From assembly GCA_016648135.1 (NCBI GenBank), contig JADDOH010000495.1, forward strand, positions 62,001-126,000: a stretch of 64,000 bases of DNA. The letters run 5' to 3'. The notes under the pieces were generated by a model that was not told the DNA's origin, did no database searches, and saw nothing but the letters and a program-made list of their open reading frames with translations. Of this stretch, positions 33,010 to 43,928 are shown in pieces; position 1 is the stretch's first letter, and each line of letters begins with the position of its first letter. The position numbers were made by a program, and so were the translations under genes. This DNA is from Agrypnia vestita. Taxonomy: Eukaryota; Arthropoda; Insecta; Trichoptera; Phryganeidae.

Positions 33010-33934
33010 TTTTCAGAATTCCGATGGAAGACTCAACATCACAAACCGGCAATTTGATAATGCGATTCGAGTTCACAATATGAAAGAAGAAATGCCAGAC
33101 GTAGACTGTCAAACATAACAGAAGAGGAATGTGAAAGAAGGAATGCTGACCGGCGGGAACGTAAAAATGCTAGGCAAAGAGTGTATGCTGAAGGAAGAAA
33201 TGCGAAATCTTATTTTAAATGTGCCATTAACAATTTTAATTCATGGCCACGGAGAGTACTGTAGATCATTGCAAAGCGGTTCATTTTGATGCTGAAATGA
33301 GTCTAAAAATTTTAAGGAATTTATTCGTCAGTACAACTGTGCTAATGCATTTGCATCTTTCGGAGTGCAAATAAGTGACATACCAGGTGTAGGCCCGTAT
33401 TGTTTAAAAATTTCAGGTGAAGTATATCATAGAACGTCTAGAAGTTTGCAGAGTGATGGAGAGGTGCCGGCATATGCGCAACTATATGTTTACGATGCGG
33501 ATGAAGCAGTCAGGGTACGTATGAGCCATCCGTCTAACCTTAGATGTCAACAAAATATAATGGAAACTATTGATAATGTCATCCGTCGTGTAAGTCCATA
33601 TGCTCTCCAATACAAAAGGTTGAAAGAAGCGGTTGAGGAAGAAGAATCTATAGTTGCAGAGCACGGGGGCCAGATGCGGAATATTCAACTACTCTTTACG
33701 CGTTCTTCGTTAGATGACCAAAGAAGGTATAATGCTCCATCTAATAATAATGAAGTCGCCATTGTGTATGTAGCAGATTACGAAGGTAGGTTACCGCCAA
33801 ACGTAGATTTTGCTGTTCACCCTAAGAATGTAGGAGGTCTCCAGCGTATTAATATGTTATCAAAACATTTAGATCCGATGGTTTTTCCATTGTTATTTCC
33901 ATCAGGTGAATTTGGTTGGACTCTACAGCCTTAA
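33010..33934 (+). pseudogene. Decayed Helitron replicase, N-terminal part
   Basis: A first stretch (33020-33360) is frameshifted and keeps only traces (ERRNADRRERKNARQRVYAE-like). From 33365 an open frame of 189 codons encodes the Helitron replicase N-terminal region: FASFGVQISDIPGVGPYCLK, IYHR-type VYHRTSRSL, then YAQLYVYDADEAVRVRM, a MLSKHLDPMVFPLLFPSGEF motif and GW. In an intact element the HUH nuclease with its two tyrosines should follow; here it is absent. The sequence jumps at about 33925 to the region just before the helicase. Acts, when intact, in rolling-circle DNA transposition. This copy cannot do so. Confidence 0.85.
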
Positions 33935-35468
33935 ATAATACAACATTAACTGCATGGTTTAAACTTAACCAACAAGATAATGAGGCATGTAATATTAAGT
34001 ATCAGGATTTAACTAATTTCTATGTTTTTTCTAGCAATAAGCAGTGGAAGAAGAGGCAATGTGGCGGGGACAAGATTATTGGTCGCATGTCCCCCGTTTC
34101 TCCTAGAAATATAGAATTATACCATTTAAGACTTATTCTTTTACAAGTGACTGGCGCTACGTCCTTTGAATCTTTGCGGACTGTTAATGGTTGTCTACTT
34201 CCTACATTTCGTGATGCAGTACGAGAATTAGGACTCATCGATGATATTGGAGAATGGCAGCGTTGCATGGCTGAAGCTTCAACGTATATGATGCCCAAAG
34301 CTCTTCGCGACCTATTTGTCTTATTAATGATTCATTGCCTCCCACCAGATCCGTTGCAGCTGTTGAACGATTTCAAAGATTTGATGTCAGAAGACTTTAG
34401 TCGTCAAGGTGCTACTGCAGAAATTGCACAAAATTGTTCCCTTTTGTATATTCAAAAGGCATTAATAAATGAAAATTCTTCTTGCACATCACAGGGTTTG
34501 CCGGGACCAGATTACAGCAATACTTATAATGAAGTGGTTGATATTAATTTAGCATTAGAAAGTTCTTTAGGGTTAGAGATGGCTGGAAAACTCAATCGAG
34601 AGCAACATTGTGCTTTCGACAGTATATTAAGTAAAAAATTTCAGATATACCTGAAACAAAAAAATGTTTCTTTATTGACGGTCCTGGTGGCACAGGTAAA
34701 ACGTTCCTTTATAAGACTATTATACATACTTGAAGAGGAAGATCTAAGAAAGTTTTATCTGTTGTTTGGACAGGAATATCAGCAATTTCATTACCAGGTG
34801 GACGTACATGTCACATGGCTTTTAATTTACTTCTTGATTTATAAAAATGCAGAGTGACATCCAAGAACCGTGCAATTATAAGTGCAGCTGATGTTATCAT
34901 CTGGAATGAAGCACCGATGGCGCCAGTTATAGCTTTAGATATAATTGAACATACTCTGCGCGATATAATGGGTAATAATGATATTTTTGCCAATAAAGTA
35001 ATCATTTTGGGCGGCGACTAGACAAATTCAACCAGTTTCTCGAAGGGCTTCTCGCGGTCAGTTAGTAGCAACATCTATTAAAAACAGCCAACATTGGAAA
35101 AATTTTACTATTTTCAATTTGAAAACTAATGTCCCCGCTTTAGAAGGTGAAAATTCATTTACACAGTGGCTTTTAGATTTAGGCGATGGAAAGCTGTCTC
35201 CTGTGGAAGGAAAGTATTCGTCATCAGTGCTTATTCCAAATGAAAGTGTAAGTCAAAATGTTGTTCAAAGCATATATAATGAAGTACATTCTATAGCGGA
35301 TGTTCCCCTAATGAGTAAACGAGCGATACTGTGTCCAAAGAATGAACATGCTCGATTGGTTAACGAAGATGTACTCGGGCGTTTAGAAGGTCCAATCTTT
35401 ACATTTTATTATGTGGATAGTATTAAAGATGATGGTCGTGAAATGGACTACAAAATGATATATTTTTA
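33921..35468 (+). pseudogene. Decayed Helitron replicase, PIF1-like helicase part
   Basis: Open from the deletion junction to about 34645: LNNTTLTAWFKLNQQD, KIIGRMSPVSPRNIELYHLR, LLQVTGATSFESLRTVNG, MPKALRDLFVLL and LNREQHCAFDSILSKKF. A frameshift near 34645 moves the Walker A motif GPGGTGKT (34680-34703) to another frame. Walker B reads IIWNEAPMA (about 34896-34922), with Asn in place of the usual Asp. Further frame changes near 34760, 34850 and 35020 precede a last open piece (35119-35469) with NVPALEGENSFTQWLLDLGD, RAILCPKNEHARLVNEDVL. The remaining C-terminal helicase motifs are missing. Frameshifts, the altered Walker B and loss of the nuclease mark this as a dead copy. Confidence 0.88.
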
Positions 35469-35474
35469 AAATAC

Positions 35475-35890
35475 ATTCATTTATCAATAATCATTAAACT
35501 AAAATGCTATGTAATTTATTAATAAATAAGACGCTGTAATTTTATCGATAAAAATAAATACAAAGAAGAATTCGATAGCTGTTTCATTTTTTGTATGTCA
35601 CTGACAGCTACCATAGACAGTAAAACCTGATTTTTTCACTGAAATTTTGTCTGTCACTGACAGCTACCATAGACACTAAAACCTGATTTTTTTCTCCTCA
35701 ATGTTGATGAATTCATTATTTTTAAACCAGCCAAACTTAAAAACTCTTGTTGACAGCTAGTTTTCATAAGTTAGCCATTTTGAATTTTAAATAATAATGT
35801 AAGACTGAACAGTATGAAACCTCCTCGAGCTGATTTTTTTTTTAGAAAAATAGTGCTATGTCTTTTCTATTATTATAATTATTATTATAG
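35475..35890. repeat. Two-copy 56-bp direct repeat
   Basis: GTCACTGACAGCTACCATAG ACA(G/C)TAAAACCTG blocks start at 35597 and 35653 (period 56), each followed by a T run. The next part (35705-35750, TTAAACCAGCCAAACTTAAA) resembles 46085-46115. No gene. Confidence 0.65.
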
Positions 35891-35892
35891 CA

Positions 35893-36000
35893 GATACAAT
35901 GGAGGGCAAGTAGAACGCATAAACCAAATGTTTGAAGATGGTCCTTTTAGCCTCAAGATGAAAAATTATGTGAATTAGATAAGGAGATTCTCTTCTTTTA
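35893..36000 (+). mobile_element. Family R scrap
   Basis: AGGGCAAGTAGAACGCATAA, then ACCAAATGTTTGAAGATGGT and CCTTTTAGCCTCAA corresponds to the ..INQMLEDGPVRSLN.. segment. Strongly degraded. Confidence 0.5.
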
Positions 36001-36004
36001 TAAA

Positions 36005-36530
36005 GAGAAAGAGAGCAGAGTTACGACGGTCAATTAGTTAGTTGTACTGGACAGTCTTGTATAGGAAAATAAGTATAGTCTTATATAAGGAAAATAAATC
36101 AGAATAAATGTAGCTCGACCAGATAACCAAAATTTGACTTACTAAATCCGCTGCCTTGCCAATTTTTTTTCTTCGATGCTAATAGTATGTAAGCGCAAGG
36201 TCCCAGGAAGATATATGGTGCTTGTGACACATTATACATATTGTTGACAGCCCACAAGAGCAATGTATCAATCTTCGACCTATTTGCAATGGGTAAACAG
36301 TGAGTGAATGACTGGCTTATATTATGGTATCGCGCGTGCTTGAATATATTAGTCACATCACAAACCAAAGATAACATGAAAAGACTGTCGGATGAAATTT
36401 TGGTAAACAGATCTGTTCAGACCCTAAATGCACCAGAAATGCAATGGATTACGATAAATGTCATCATAGGATTGCATCTGCAGTGTTAGTAGCAATAGGC
36501 ACAAATAAATTATGTAGTATATTTTTGTAT
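36005..36530. other. Intergenic DNA with overlapping unrecognised frames
   Basis: Frames at 36099-36377 (-) and 36304-36489 (+) match nothing I know. Composition is close to coding (about 40% GC), so an old unrecognised repeat is likelier than a gene. Confidence 0.3.
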
Positions 36531-36534
36531 GCTT

Positions 36535-37005
36535 CAAATAAAGGCTTTAATTGGCAAAAAAATAAAGTAAACCAATTGCGGTGGAAATGCGGTCACTAAC
36601 ATGCTTGTGTGGAAAATTTTTGGTCGATAGAGTAAGAAATGAACAAATTAGAATTGAATGTAATGCTGTCTGTAGTGTGGAAAAGAGTGCTGAGATGGTT
36701 TGATCACATAGAAAGTACGAGTGAGGAAAGAATGGTTAAGGAAATATATAGGGCGAGTGTTGATGGCAACACTCGCCCTATATATTTAATAGAGGCAAGG
36801 AATAGAGGGCGTCCGCGAAAGACCTGGCATGATAGATACTACTAGTATTGGAGGATGGACCTGTTAAAAGCTTCAACAACCGTAGAGCATGCATGAGAAG
36901 ATGTATGAATATAGCGGAACCAAAAGTGGTGTGCCAAGATAGTATAATGTGGCATTCTCTCCTCTCTCCCTACCCCTGAGGGGAAAATGGCATGATGGTT
37001 AGTTA
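36535..37005 (+). mobile_element. Family R 3' fragment with internal snap-back hairpin
   Basis: Order as in other copies: NWQKNKVNQLRWKCGH, CGKFLVDRVRNEQIRIECN, RVLRWFDHIESTSEERMVKE, IYRASVDGN, then an inverted duplication (36742-36787) and RGRPRKTWHDRY, LEDGPVKSFNNRRACMRRC and LPTPEGKMA. The hairpin replaces the residues that normally join SVDG to RGRPRK. Confidence 0.85.
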
Positions 37006-37049
37006 CCAAACAAAAAATAGCGATTACATAAATGTATGCCTATATACGC

Positions 37050-37132
37050 TCTATATGAAATCTCAAATTCAGTACATTATAAATTAGTAATCCTCGATGA
37101 GGCTGCCTTTGATTTTGTACCACACATATATT
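37050..37132. mobile_element. Foldback MITE, family M1, right end only
   Basis: TCTCAAATTCAGTACATTAT, TAGTAATCCTCGATGAGG, CTGCCTTTGATTTTGTACC. A short internal deletion joins the GATGA block directly to the terminus. Confidence 0.7.
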
Positions 37133-37134
37133 AA

Positions 37135-37795
37135 AATCTGAATTATTGTGATACAAATATTATAAGATATATAGTTTATATAATTTATATTTACTTATGT
37201 AAGTATGTAAGTCATGCTTTAATATTTTCACTACATGCCCTTGAGAACTATATAGTTTTATAAAGGAAATTTATTATTAACTTTATTTTAATGTATAAAT
37301 AACCGCAATGTTTTTGCGATAAAATTGAATTTTTTCAACATTGTACTGATCCGGTTTACGATGTCGGTTCCTCCAGACTTTTAAAAAGATGGCCCCCCTA
37401 TGGTAAAATGGCAGTGTGCCGGGGATGGCGGTGAAACCTAATTTAAAATGACGACATTATTATCAAACAAAGCGTTTCAGTGTTTGAAAAACACTTCATT
37501 ACACATAGTGCGTCGTTAAAATTTGACTGTCGGTTTCTCAAACGATTTCATTTTTCGTTTTGTTTGACGGGATTGTTACCATTGGCGATAAATATTAATT
37601 GATTTCCTTCGTATTTATGTAAACCTGTATTCCCTAATTTTTATGCTTTGAGTTATAGTATGCAGTAGATGTTAATATTGTATTATTGATTTCGAAAAAT
37701 TAACACACTTTTTATAAATCGCATTCATTATATTAAACGTCAATTGGGTTAGACACAACTTTATCCTCATCAGGATGGACGTATAATTACACTAT
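37135..37795. other. AT-rich intergenic DNA; GC patch at 37350-37445
   Basis: No ORF. A patch around GATGTCGGTTCCTCCAGAC and GGGGATGGCGGTG is unremarkable. At 37765-37785 ATCCTCATCAGGAT is an isolated half of a hammerhead-like motif on the minus strand (CTGATGAGG) with no GAAAC partner. Confidence 0.35.
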
Positions 37796-37799
37796 AATT

Positions 37800-37935
37800 C
37801 TTAGCCGTACACCTGTGAAAAATCACGGAAAATGAAATGTTTCGTGTCTTTGCTAGGCCCTGGTATATATATATATGTATAGGAAGTTGCGGACAGACAA
37901 ACAGACAACGAAATTATTATGTTTGATGATTATGG
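37800..37935 (+). repeat. Family G relative
   Basis: TTAGCCGTACACCTGTGAAA, ATCACGGAAAATGAAATG, then AGGAAGTTGCGGACAGACAA and ACAGACAACGAAATTATTAT. Same order of blocks as 40836-41130 with the tRNA-like centre deleted. Confidence 0.55.
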
Positions 37936-38086
37936 ATCAGTTATTGTGACGAAGAAACAGCGGTATCGAAACTCGAAACCTGTCGACATTATGGTTTTTA
38001 TACAGAGTTTGTTAGTTTTTTTAGTTTAATTAATCCTAATTACGTCCAACCACAAATTAACGTTATAAATAATTGTTCATAGTGTA

Positions 38087-38495
38087 TCTACACTAATATA
38101 TAAAGAGGTAAAGTTTGTATGTTTGGATGTAGGAGGTAATCTCCGAAATTACTCATCCGATATCTTTCGAAAAATTCTTTCACCAATATTTCGAATGGAC
38201 TTTCAGGGTGGATATAGATTATATTATATATTATCCCGTTAAAATAAAAGTTTTTTTTGTGGTAACCTATTTTACAACTAAAGTCGACGAAAAAATGGTC
38301 GAGCGATGCGTTTTTACGAACGCTGCTTTAACGGTAAAAGATATTTAAATACTTTCTATAGAGAAGTTGTAGAACCCAAGTTCTATAAAAATTACGACAT
38401 TTATCTATATGTTAAGGTTAATAATACACAAATTGATAAAATATGACTTCAAGTTACTAAAAATCTACGCACGCGAAGCCACGCGGGTAAGCTAA
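38087..38495 (+). mobile_element. Short non-autonomous Helitron, complete
   Basis: Starts TCTACACTAATATATAAAGA and ends with a GC-rich hairpin (ACGCGAAGCCACGCGGGT) 8 bases before CTAA. It is flanked by A on the left (38086) and T on the right (38496), as expected for Helitron insertion into AT without target duplication. About 409 bases, no ORF. Its last 100 bases match the fragment at 5690-5786. Mobilisation would need a replicase in trans; the only one here (33.0-35.5 kb) is dead. Confidence 0.8.
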
Positions 38496-38569
38496 TAATG
38501 TATAAAACAATTCAAACTAATTTTAAAATACCTACATAAAAAATATTAACTACCGAAAAAAGTTGTTAA

Positions 38570-38880
38570 AAGGGGATACATACATCCATACTATTCTGTA
38601 TTTGTAACATGTCCGGATTGTATTCCGGTTTACCTGACCATGTTAAACCTCTTCAGCCATCCTCTTTTCATTCATATATTCTACACTTTCTACATAACCA
38701 AACCATTATTAATCCTGCAGGTACGTAAGGGCTAACTTAACATTCATTCATAATTTGTTTATTTTGTACTTAATCATAAATGAATTTACCGTACATGACC
38801 TCATTTCTTTTACATTCAGTCTACTTCCCTTTTTGTACGAGCACATCACTATGCGCCACTGGTCTATATAACCCGTAGAA
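38570..38880 (-). mobile_element. Family R fragment, degraded
   Basis: Minus strand shows traces of CTKRE.RLNVKEMRSCTVNS, FMIKYKINKL.MNVKLALTY, then WFGYVESVEYMNEKRMAEEV. The tail from RGRPRKTW on is missing at 38570. Confidence 0.6.
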
Positions 38881-38884
38881 ATGA

Positions 38885-39270
38885 TCAAATATTGTAAACA
38901 AAATTTTTTTTAAAATTATGTGTTGATCATTCGATATAATTGTAACTGTGTTTTTGTGATTATTTAAATATTGTTTTCTGTTTCTTTTTATTCCATCAAC
39001 GTATGTAATATTTTGTTTTTTGATGAACTTTATATAAATATAAATATTTTTATTTTTATCTTAAAAGGCTTTGTACCAATGATGATGGATAATTTATACA
39101 TCGCCGTTTTTGTAAAAATTTCAACTCACGGGTGTTTTTACATTTTTTTAAACCGATATTAGTATTCAAAATTGCAAACTTGTGGAAATGATTTGTCAAA
39201 AATATGCACACACAGGATGTTTCCTATATATTTGTGAATTCGTTCATTTTGTTGTGATATTTTTCGAGAA
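38885..39270. other. AT-rich intergenic DNA, nothing recognised
   Basis: No element identified. Confidence 0.4.
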
Positions 39271-39274
39271 TTGT

Positions 39275-39712
39275 TTAATAAATAAATAAGTAAATAAAAA
39301 AAACTTTATTCCAGTATGTGGGGAGGTTTGTGCAGTCCCACACATTCCATATTTGAATAGGTACATACATTAAATTATCATATAAAAGAAAAGAGAAAAA
39401 AAATATCATATGAATGAGAAGAAAACAAGTATAGGTATAAGTATTAACATGAAAAAAGAAATAGCAATATATCATATAATAGCGGCTTTAGCAAGCGGTG
39501 GCATGTCGATTAGGAGGAGCCAGTGTCTTTCTCCAATGTGCATCAATGCTGGATACTGGGTAAGGCGGGCTTCCAGGTAATTCTACTCTAGTATTAAAAT
39601 TTTTATTAGATATAAATTCAATCGACTGTACGAGATGTCGAATAGTAGGTAAATAATATCGACAAAAAAATGTCTTGAATTTGAGCCAGGATTTCTAAAA
39701 TAATCATCAACA
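39275..39712 (-). mobile_element. LINE 3' end with ORF terminus
   Basis: Minus strand: RYYLPTIRHLVQSIEFISNK, then LPGSPPYPVLMHIGERHW and MPPLAKAAII followed by a stop. The 3'-UTR that follows includes GTGTGGGACTGCACAAACCT, CCCCACATACTGGAATAAAG and an A-rich TAAATAAATA tail. The UTR recurs at 50120-50390 (+). A different LINE family from R; superfamily not identified. Confidence 0.65.
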
Positions 39713-39714
39713 AT

Positions 39715-40460
39715 TTTTACATTTGCACTTCTGTTGATTTCATAGATAAAGTGTACTTATCTAAATCGATGTCAGATTGCGTGGGATTCTGTATTTAACA
39801 ACTTCAAAATCGTGAACCAATCAAGATACCAAATCCAATCGCAAACGACTTGTCTAGACATTCAAAAAACTAGTTATGGCAAAACTTATTCAGATTTTTA
39901 AAATTAACTTTTGAGAACGAACGTGTCGCAAATATTGAAGATATTGACATTTGGCTGGCAGTTGTTTGTTGGTTTTTTCATACAAGGCGATTTAAACTCG
40001 CGTCACGTGGTAGTAAACCGGAGAGTGGGCGGCATAATGTCTCTGGATAGTTTTCAAATTGGGCCTGCGGGCACAAGTAAGCTGGGTTGTAAACAAAAAG
40101 CTGTGTACAAAATGTGGATATGTCAAAATTTGTGAATGGCTTGAAAACTGTTGATGCAAAGAAGTTATATTAATAAGCTTTTTGTGTTAACGTTATCGGA
40201 ATTTTGTTTTAATTGGAGTATTTATAGAAAGGGTAAACCCCGAAATATTCGAGATTTAATTTTTAGGTCTATTTTGTCCGATATTAGGCAATATTAGAAA
40301 AATAATATATGCGATTGTTACAATAAAATACATACTAACATATTTATAACCCCGAATTGGAATAAAATTATCTTTTGAACTAGCTGGACAACGCTGTATA
40401 ATCACGGAGGAGGCGTAAATTAATGGTCGCGTCTTAGCTATGCCCTCTACAATAGTATAG
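39715..40460. other. Intergenic DNA, nothing recognised
   Basis: A 74-codon frame at 39911-40135 (+) has no family motif. Nothing else seen. Confidence 0.35.
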
Positions 40461-40463
40461 TAA

Positions 40464-40640
40464 AGTATATTTTTGACGGGCTGGAGAAATTTTATTGTGG
40501 GAGCAGTGGCTATGTCGTTTAGTTGCCGCGTTGTCGTCCGCGAGTTCGAGGTTTGAGTCTTTCTCTAGCCGTGTAATTTTGTTCATTAGCCAAAAATTCC
40601 GTTACGCGACAGACAAACAACTAAATTAATATATTTAGAT
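40464..40640 (+). repeat. Family G / tRNA-like SINE copy
   Basis: TATTTTTGACGGGCTGGAG, then a tRNA-like core GGCTATGTCGTTTAGTTGCC and GCGAGTTCGAGGTTTGAGTC, then CGTTACGCGACAGACAAACA. Shares its outer blocks with 40836-41130. Confidence 0.6.
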
Positions 40641-40835
40641 TATCGAAGAAGTGTGGAGGCTAAGCATTGAGCAAGAATCGATAAAAACTAAATAATGAAA
40701 TAAATACTCGATGCTTTTCTGTTGCTTCGGTAAAGTTATTCAAAGTAACACAATTATTTATAGTGACCCCTCTTTTCTCAGCATAGCAATAAAGCATAAC
40801 AATCATCTCTTCATCGCTAATATATAACACCAGCA

Positions 40836-41130
40836 GTAACCCGTCAAAAATGACGGAACATTGGTCCGTGTTTTGCTAAGTCCCAGTATATATTTGAAGT
40901 ATATTTTTGGCGGTCCACGCAGAGGCGGCGGTAGCAAAATCGGCCTGTTCGGGTTTCCTGATCCGGGGTTCAAGCCTCATCTCCGGTCATTTAATTTGTT
41001 TTTTTTAATGTTTTTTAAAATGTTTTTTTTACCGTGAATTTGATCGAAATTACGGACGTTACACGAAGTTACGGACGAGCAGACAGACAAACAAATAGAC
41101 GTACAAATAAGGAAATTAATATGTTCGATT
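40836..41130 (+). repeat. Family G / tRNA-like SINE, fullest copy
   Basis: CAGTAACCCGTCAAAAATGA, CGGTCCACGCAGAGGCGGCG, GTAGCAAAATCGGCCTGTTC, GGGGTTCAAGCCTCATCTCC (B-box-like), T-rich spacer, then TTACGGACGAGCAGACAGAC and ACGTACAAATAAGGAAATTA. CCGTCA/TGACGG at the start is a short palindrome. Confidence 0.65.
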
Positions 41131-41432
41131 CTACATTTCCTTAAGTTTGACGATAGACAGATTTCTTGACATATCTTAAATTAATCGAATTAAAGTATAC
41201 ATATATCTCGTTAAATTTCTACCACAATTATTATCATATTTTAATATATTATTATAATATTGTCAGATAAATAAAATATTTAATTTCGCTTATTTTCCAA
41301 AATATATGTACTTAAATTAAGTACTTAAATTAAATTAAAGTCGTGCTTTTGTGTAGGTATCTACTTACTGCACGGGTATGCTCAACATTTTTAATTTTAC
41401 CACAAGTCATGCTAACATTAAGTACTATAAAT

Positions 41433-41985
41433 TATAAAAGTCTCACAGATATGAAGCTATTTATATGAGAAACGTGTATGGAAGTCTTATATACGATGGC
41501 CCAGGGCTTAAAACCTATATGAGCTGGCTTGAGTGATCACTCTACACAATGCAACGTTCACCAATTACGTCGTAAGAACATCCACATATCAAATTTCTGA
41601 AAGTTGTACATATACTCCAAATCTGAAAACCTTCCGTATATTTGATGGGACTATTCTTGAGACATCTGTAGTCTTTCTCATGAAACAGTATGCATAGATT
41701 TCGCAGCTGGTAATGGTACCAATATATTTATTTTTTCATTTATAATAATAAACGCCCTGGCGGGCTTTTACAGTACAAGAAAATTAAAAGGATTTTTATA
41801 AAACAATATGTTAGGTAAATTATAAAATATTTTTTAAATCGTATATTTGACTTCCATAAACGTTTTTCATACAAATAGTTTCATCTCTGAGAGACTTCTA
41901 TTATGTGTCTTTGTTAAAATAATAATCCTGCAGTGGACAAATCCAGTAATTGTGTTCTAAAAACATATTTATAAAAATATTGTTT
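41433..41985. mobile_element. Family M2 element interrupted by a LINE tail
   Basis: Left end: AAAAGTCTCACAGATATGAA, GCTATTTATATGAGAAACGT, GTATGGAAGTC. Right end: GACTTCCATAAACG, TTCATACAAATAGTTTCATC, TCTGAGAGACTTCTATTATG, then the inverted flank block GTGGACAAATCCAGTAATTG as in 10378-10592. A minus-strand LINE tail (41738-41832, GCCCTGGCGGGCTTTTACAG) sits inside. Confidence 0.7.
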
Positions 41986-41989
41986 TAAC

Positions 41990-42530
41990 TTATTTTTATT
42001 TTACATAGAAAAGCTTTTTATTTCCTTCACAAATTGGACACATTTTAAAAAATATATACCTTGAACGGTGAATCTACTATTTTCGTCAAAGATTTAATTG
42101 ATCAAATCAATTATTTAATTCATTGAGCAGATATTATTCAATATTTTAACAACAGTCTGGTGATAGTAACGGAATAACATTTTTATTAGGACAGAATTCG
42201 GGGCGAACACCTGGATAAAGTACCCCTGCTCCTACCGCAATCTGCAGTGCCGTGTTAACCCCTATTAGTGTCTTTCACACATGTCCTCACACAGCCGTTA
42301 GGAGCAACATTAATTGGCGAATACGCGCCATGCGTGCTTACGCAATTGTCACTTGGAGTGTGTAGCATGAGATTTATCCGGAGATTTCTCAAATATTACA
42401 AAAAAAAATTGTTCGCTAGCAAAAAAAATTATTAAATGCCTTACCAAAAGCTACCATTTATTTATGGTTTTTGTGTTAGTTTGTAGAATGTTTATTTTCA
42501 ATAAAATTTAAAATAAATTAAATTTTAATG
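41990..42530. other. Intergenic DNA; small GC block at 42190-42370
   Basis: 42190-42370 (GGGGCGAACACCTGG, CGTTAGGAGCAACATTAATT, GCGAATACGCGCCATGCG) is richer in GC and contains CACCTG. No ORF. Confidence 0.3.
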
Positions 42531-42532
42531 CA

Positions 42533-42610
42533 TATGACAGCTGTTTCGGTTTACTAGGCCATTATCAAGACTGTTTGATAATGGTCTTGTAAGCCGAAAC
42601 AGCTGTCATA
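42533..42610. repeat. Hairpin with two hammerhead-like motifs, family E
   Basis: Arms 42533-42568 and about 42574-42610 are inverted copies with 3-4 differences. Each arm, read outward, gives TTGATAATGGCC/TCT, a TAGTAA-type loop, CCGAAAC, AGCTGTC. GAAAC and a minimal stem III (ACAG/CTGT) before the cleavage-type GTC are kept. The CTGATGA box has become TTGATAA in both arms. Confidence 0.55.
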
Positions 42611-42614
42611 TTTA

Positions 42615-43185
42615 AAATAACGCTTTACGAAAACTCGCAAAATTTAATAATATTATATATATATTTTTTAAATTTCATTAAAAACCAAAGCTATTATATC
42701 GAATGTTAAATTATCACAATTATCTCTTTACTATAATACTGCGTTCTGTAATAGTAGTGCACTGTGTCTTTATTGAAATTAATAAAAAAATACCAAAAAT
42801 GCTGAATCTCAGGAATTTTTTCTTCTGACTGATATGCTGATCATCTCTTATCTATGGTACTGGTAGCTATCAAAAGCGATCATAAATTTTTTTATCATCT
42901 TGCTTGCTACGAGAAATGCTATAAAAAATGAGAAAATTGCTAAAAGTTTAATGTCATTTTTATGTACATTCCTTAATTGTATTTATTGATTTTCAACAGT
43001 CTTTATTTTGTTCTGAATGTTATTTATAATTTATTTTGTCATTATCAATTTATCATAAAAAAATGTATTATGTATTTATATTATATTCAAAATGTTCATA
43101 AAACATTGATAATTTGTGTCCTAATGTCACTCAATAATATCCTATTAACGGTCGGTTTGTTAAAAAAATAATTAAAAAATTATGT
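42615..43185. other. AT-rich intergenic DNA, nothing firm
   Basis: CTATTAACGGTCGGTTTGTT at about 43139 resembles 12940-12960 (GCTAACGGTCTATTTGTTAA), perhaps a shared old repeat. No gene. Confidence 0.3.
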
Positions 43186-43189
43186 AGGA

Positions 43190-43690
43190 ACTGAATTATT
43201 ATATGGATCCTTTTTCTTCTAATGATTGTTCGTTTATTGATAGTGATCATGTTGGCCATCATTATCTTGCTTGCAACAGCTCCAAATAGTTGTACCGAGG
43301 ATTTCCCCAACTATTGCCACAGATTCTTTAGCCAGGATGTTCATCTTCTTCCACACCTCGTTCAACCACTTCTGCTAGCAATTTTACCTTGAATGATGAG
43401 ATGCACAATCATGTACTTCTGTGAAAGTCTCATAATATGGCCAAAATACTGCGATTTCCAGGTTTTTATTGTTTTAAGTATTCATTTTCCCTTCGATATA
43501 TGATCATTACATTATCATTTATAACTCTAATAATACAGCTTATTTTTAGAATCTGTCTGTAGATCCACATCTCAAATTTTTCTGCTCGCTTTAGTACTGT
43601 TTTATCCACGATCCCATTCCATATAAAAGTACAGGGAATACATATCGTATCATTCATGGAACACATAACATCAGTATGCTATGCAAAATT
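43190..43690 (-). mobile_element. LINE reverse-transcriptase C-terminal fragment (not family R)
   Basis: Minus strand: KRAEKFEMWIYRQILKISCI, IRVINDNVMIIYRRENEYLK, then broken LGHIMR..-like, VERG-, NSWGNPRYNYLELLQAR-like and VASKIMMANMI residues. This matches the order EAFEMWLYRRMLKISWTDRV...SWLKNLR of a known insect LINE tail by memory of the family; exact superfamily uncertain. Several frameshifts. Confidence 0.65.
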
Positions 43691-43928
43691 CAACTCAAAC
43701 TGAGATATATGTATATAATGGTTGATATCTAAACTAAAATTACATAATTTTATGTTTCTTTGGATGATTGTTCTGATAAGAGTACTTTGCAAACTGTTTT
43801 AATTATTTTTCTGAATAAAGAATATGATTTTTCGTTCATCAATATATTTTTATGTATATATTAAAGAAAACACATCATTATTGTGAAGCTGCAATTTCAG
43901 AACAAAGTTCTGTGAATTATTAACAAAT

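Noticed and set aside
33010..35468. Helicase frames as a host PIF1 gene
   Set aside because: The upstream domain and the LTAWF...GRMSPVSPR motifs are specific to Helitron replicases, and the frames are broken.
37765..38000. Further CTGATGAGG (minus) and GTGACGAAG...CGAAACCTGTCGAC (plus) fragments
   Set aside because: Each has only part of a hammerhead-like core and no convincing stems.
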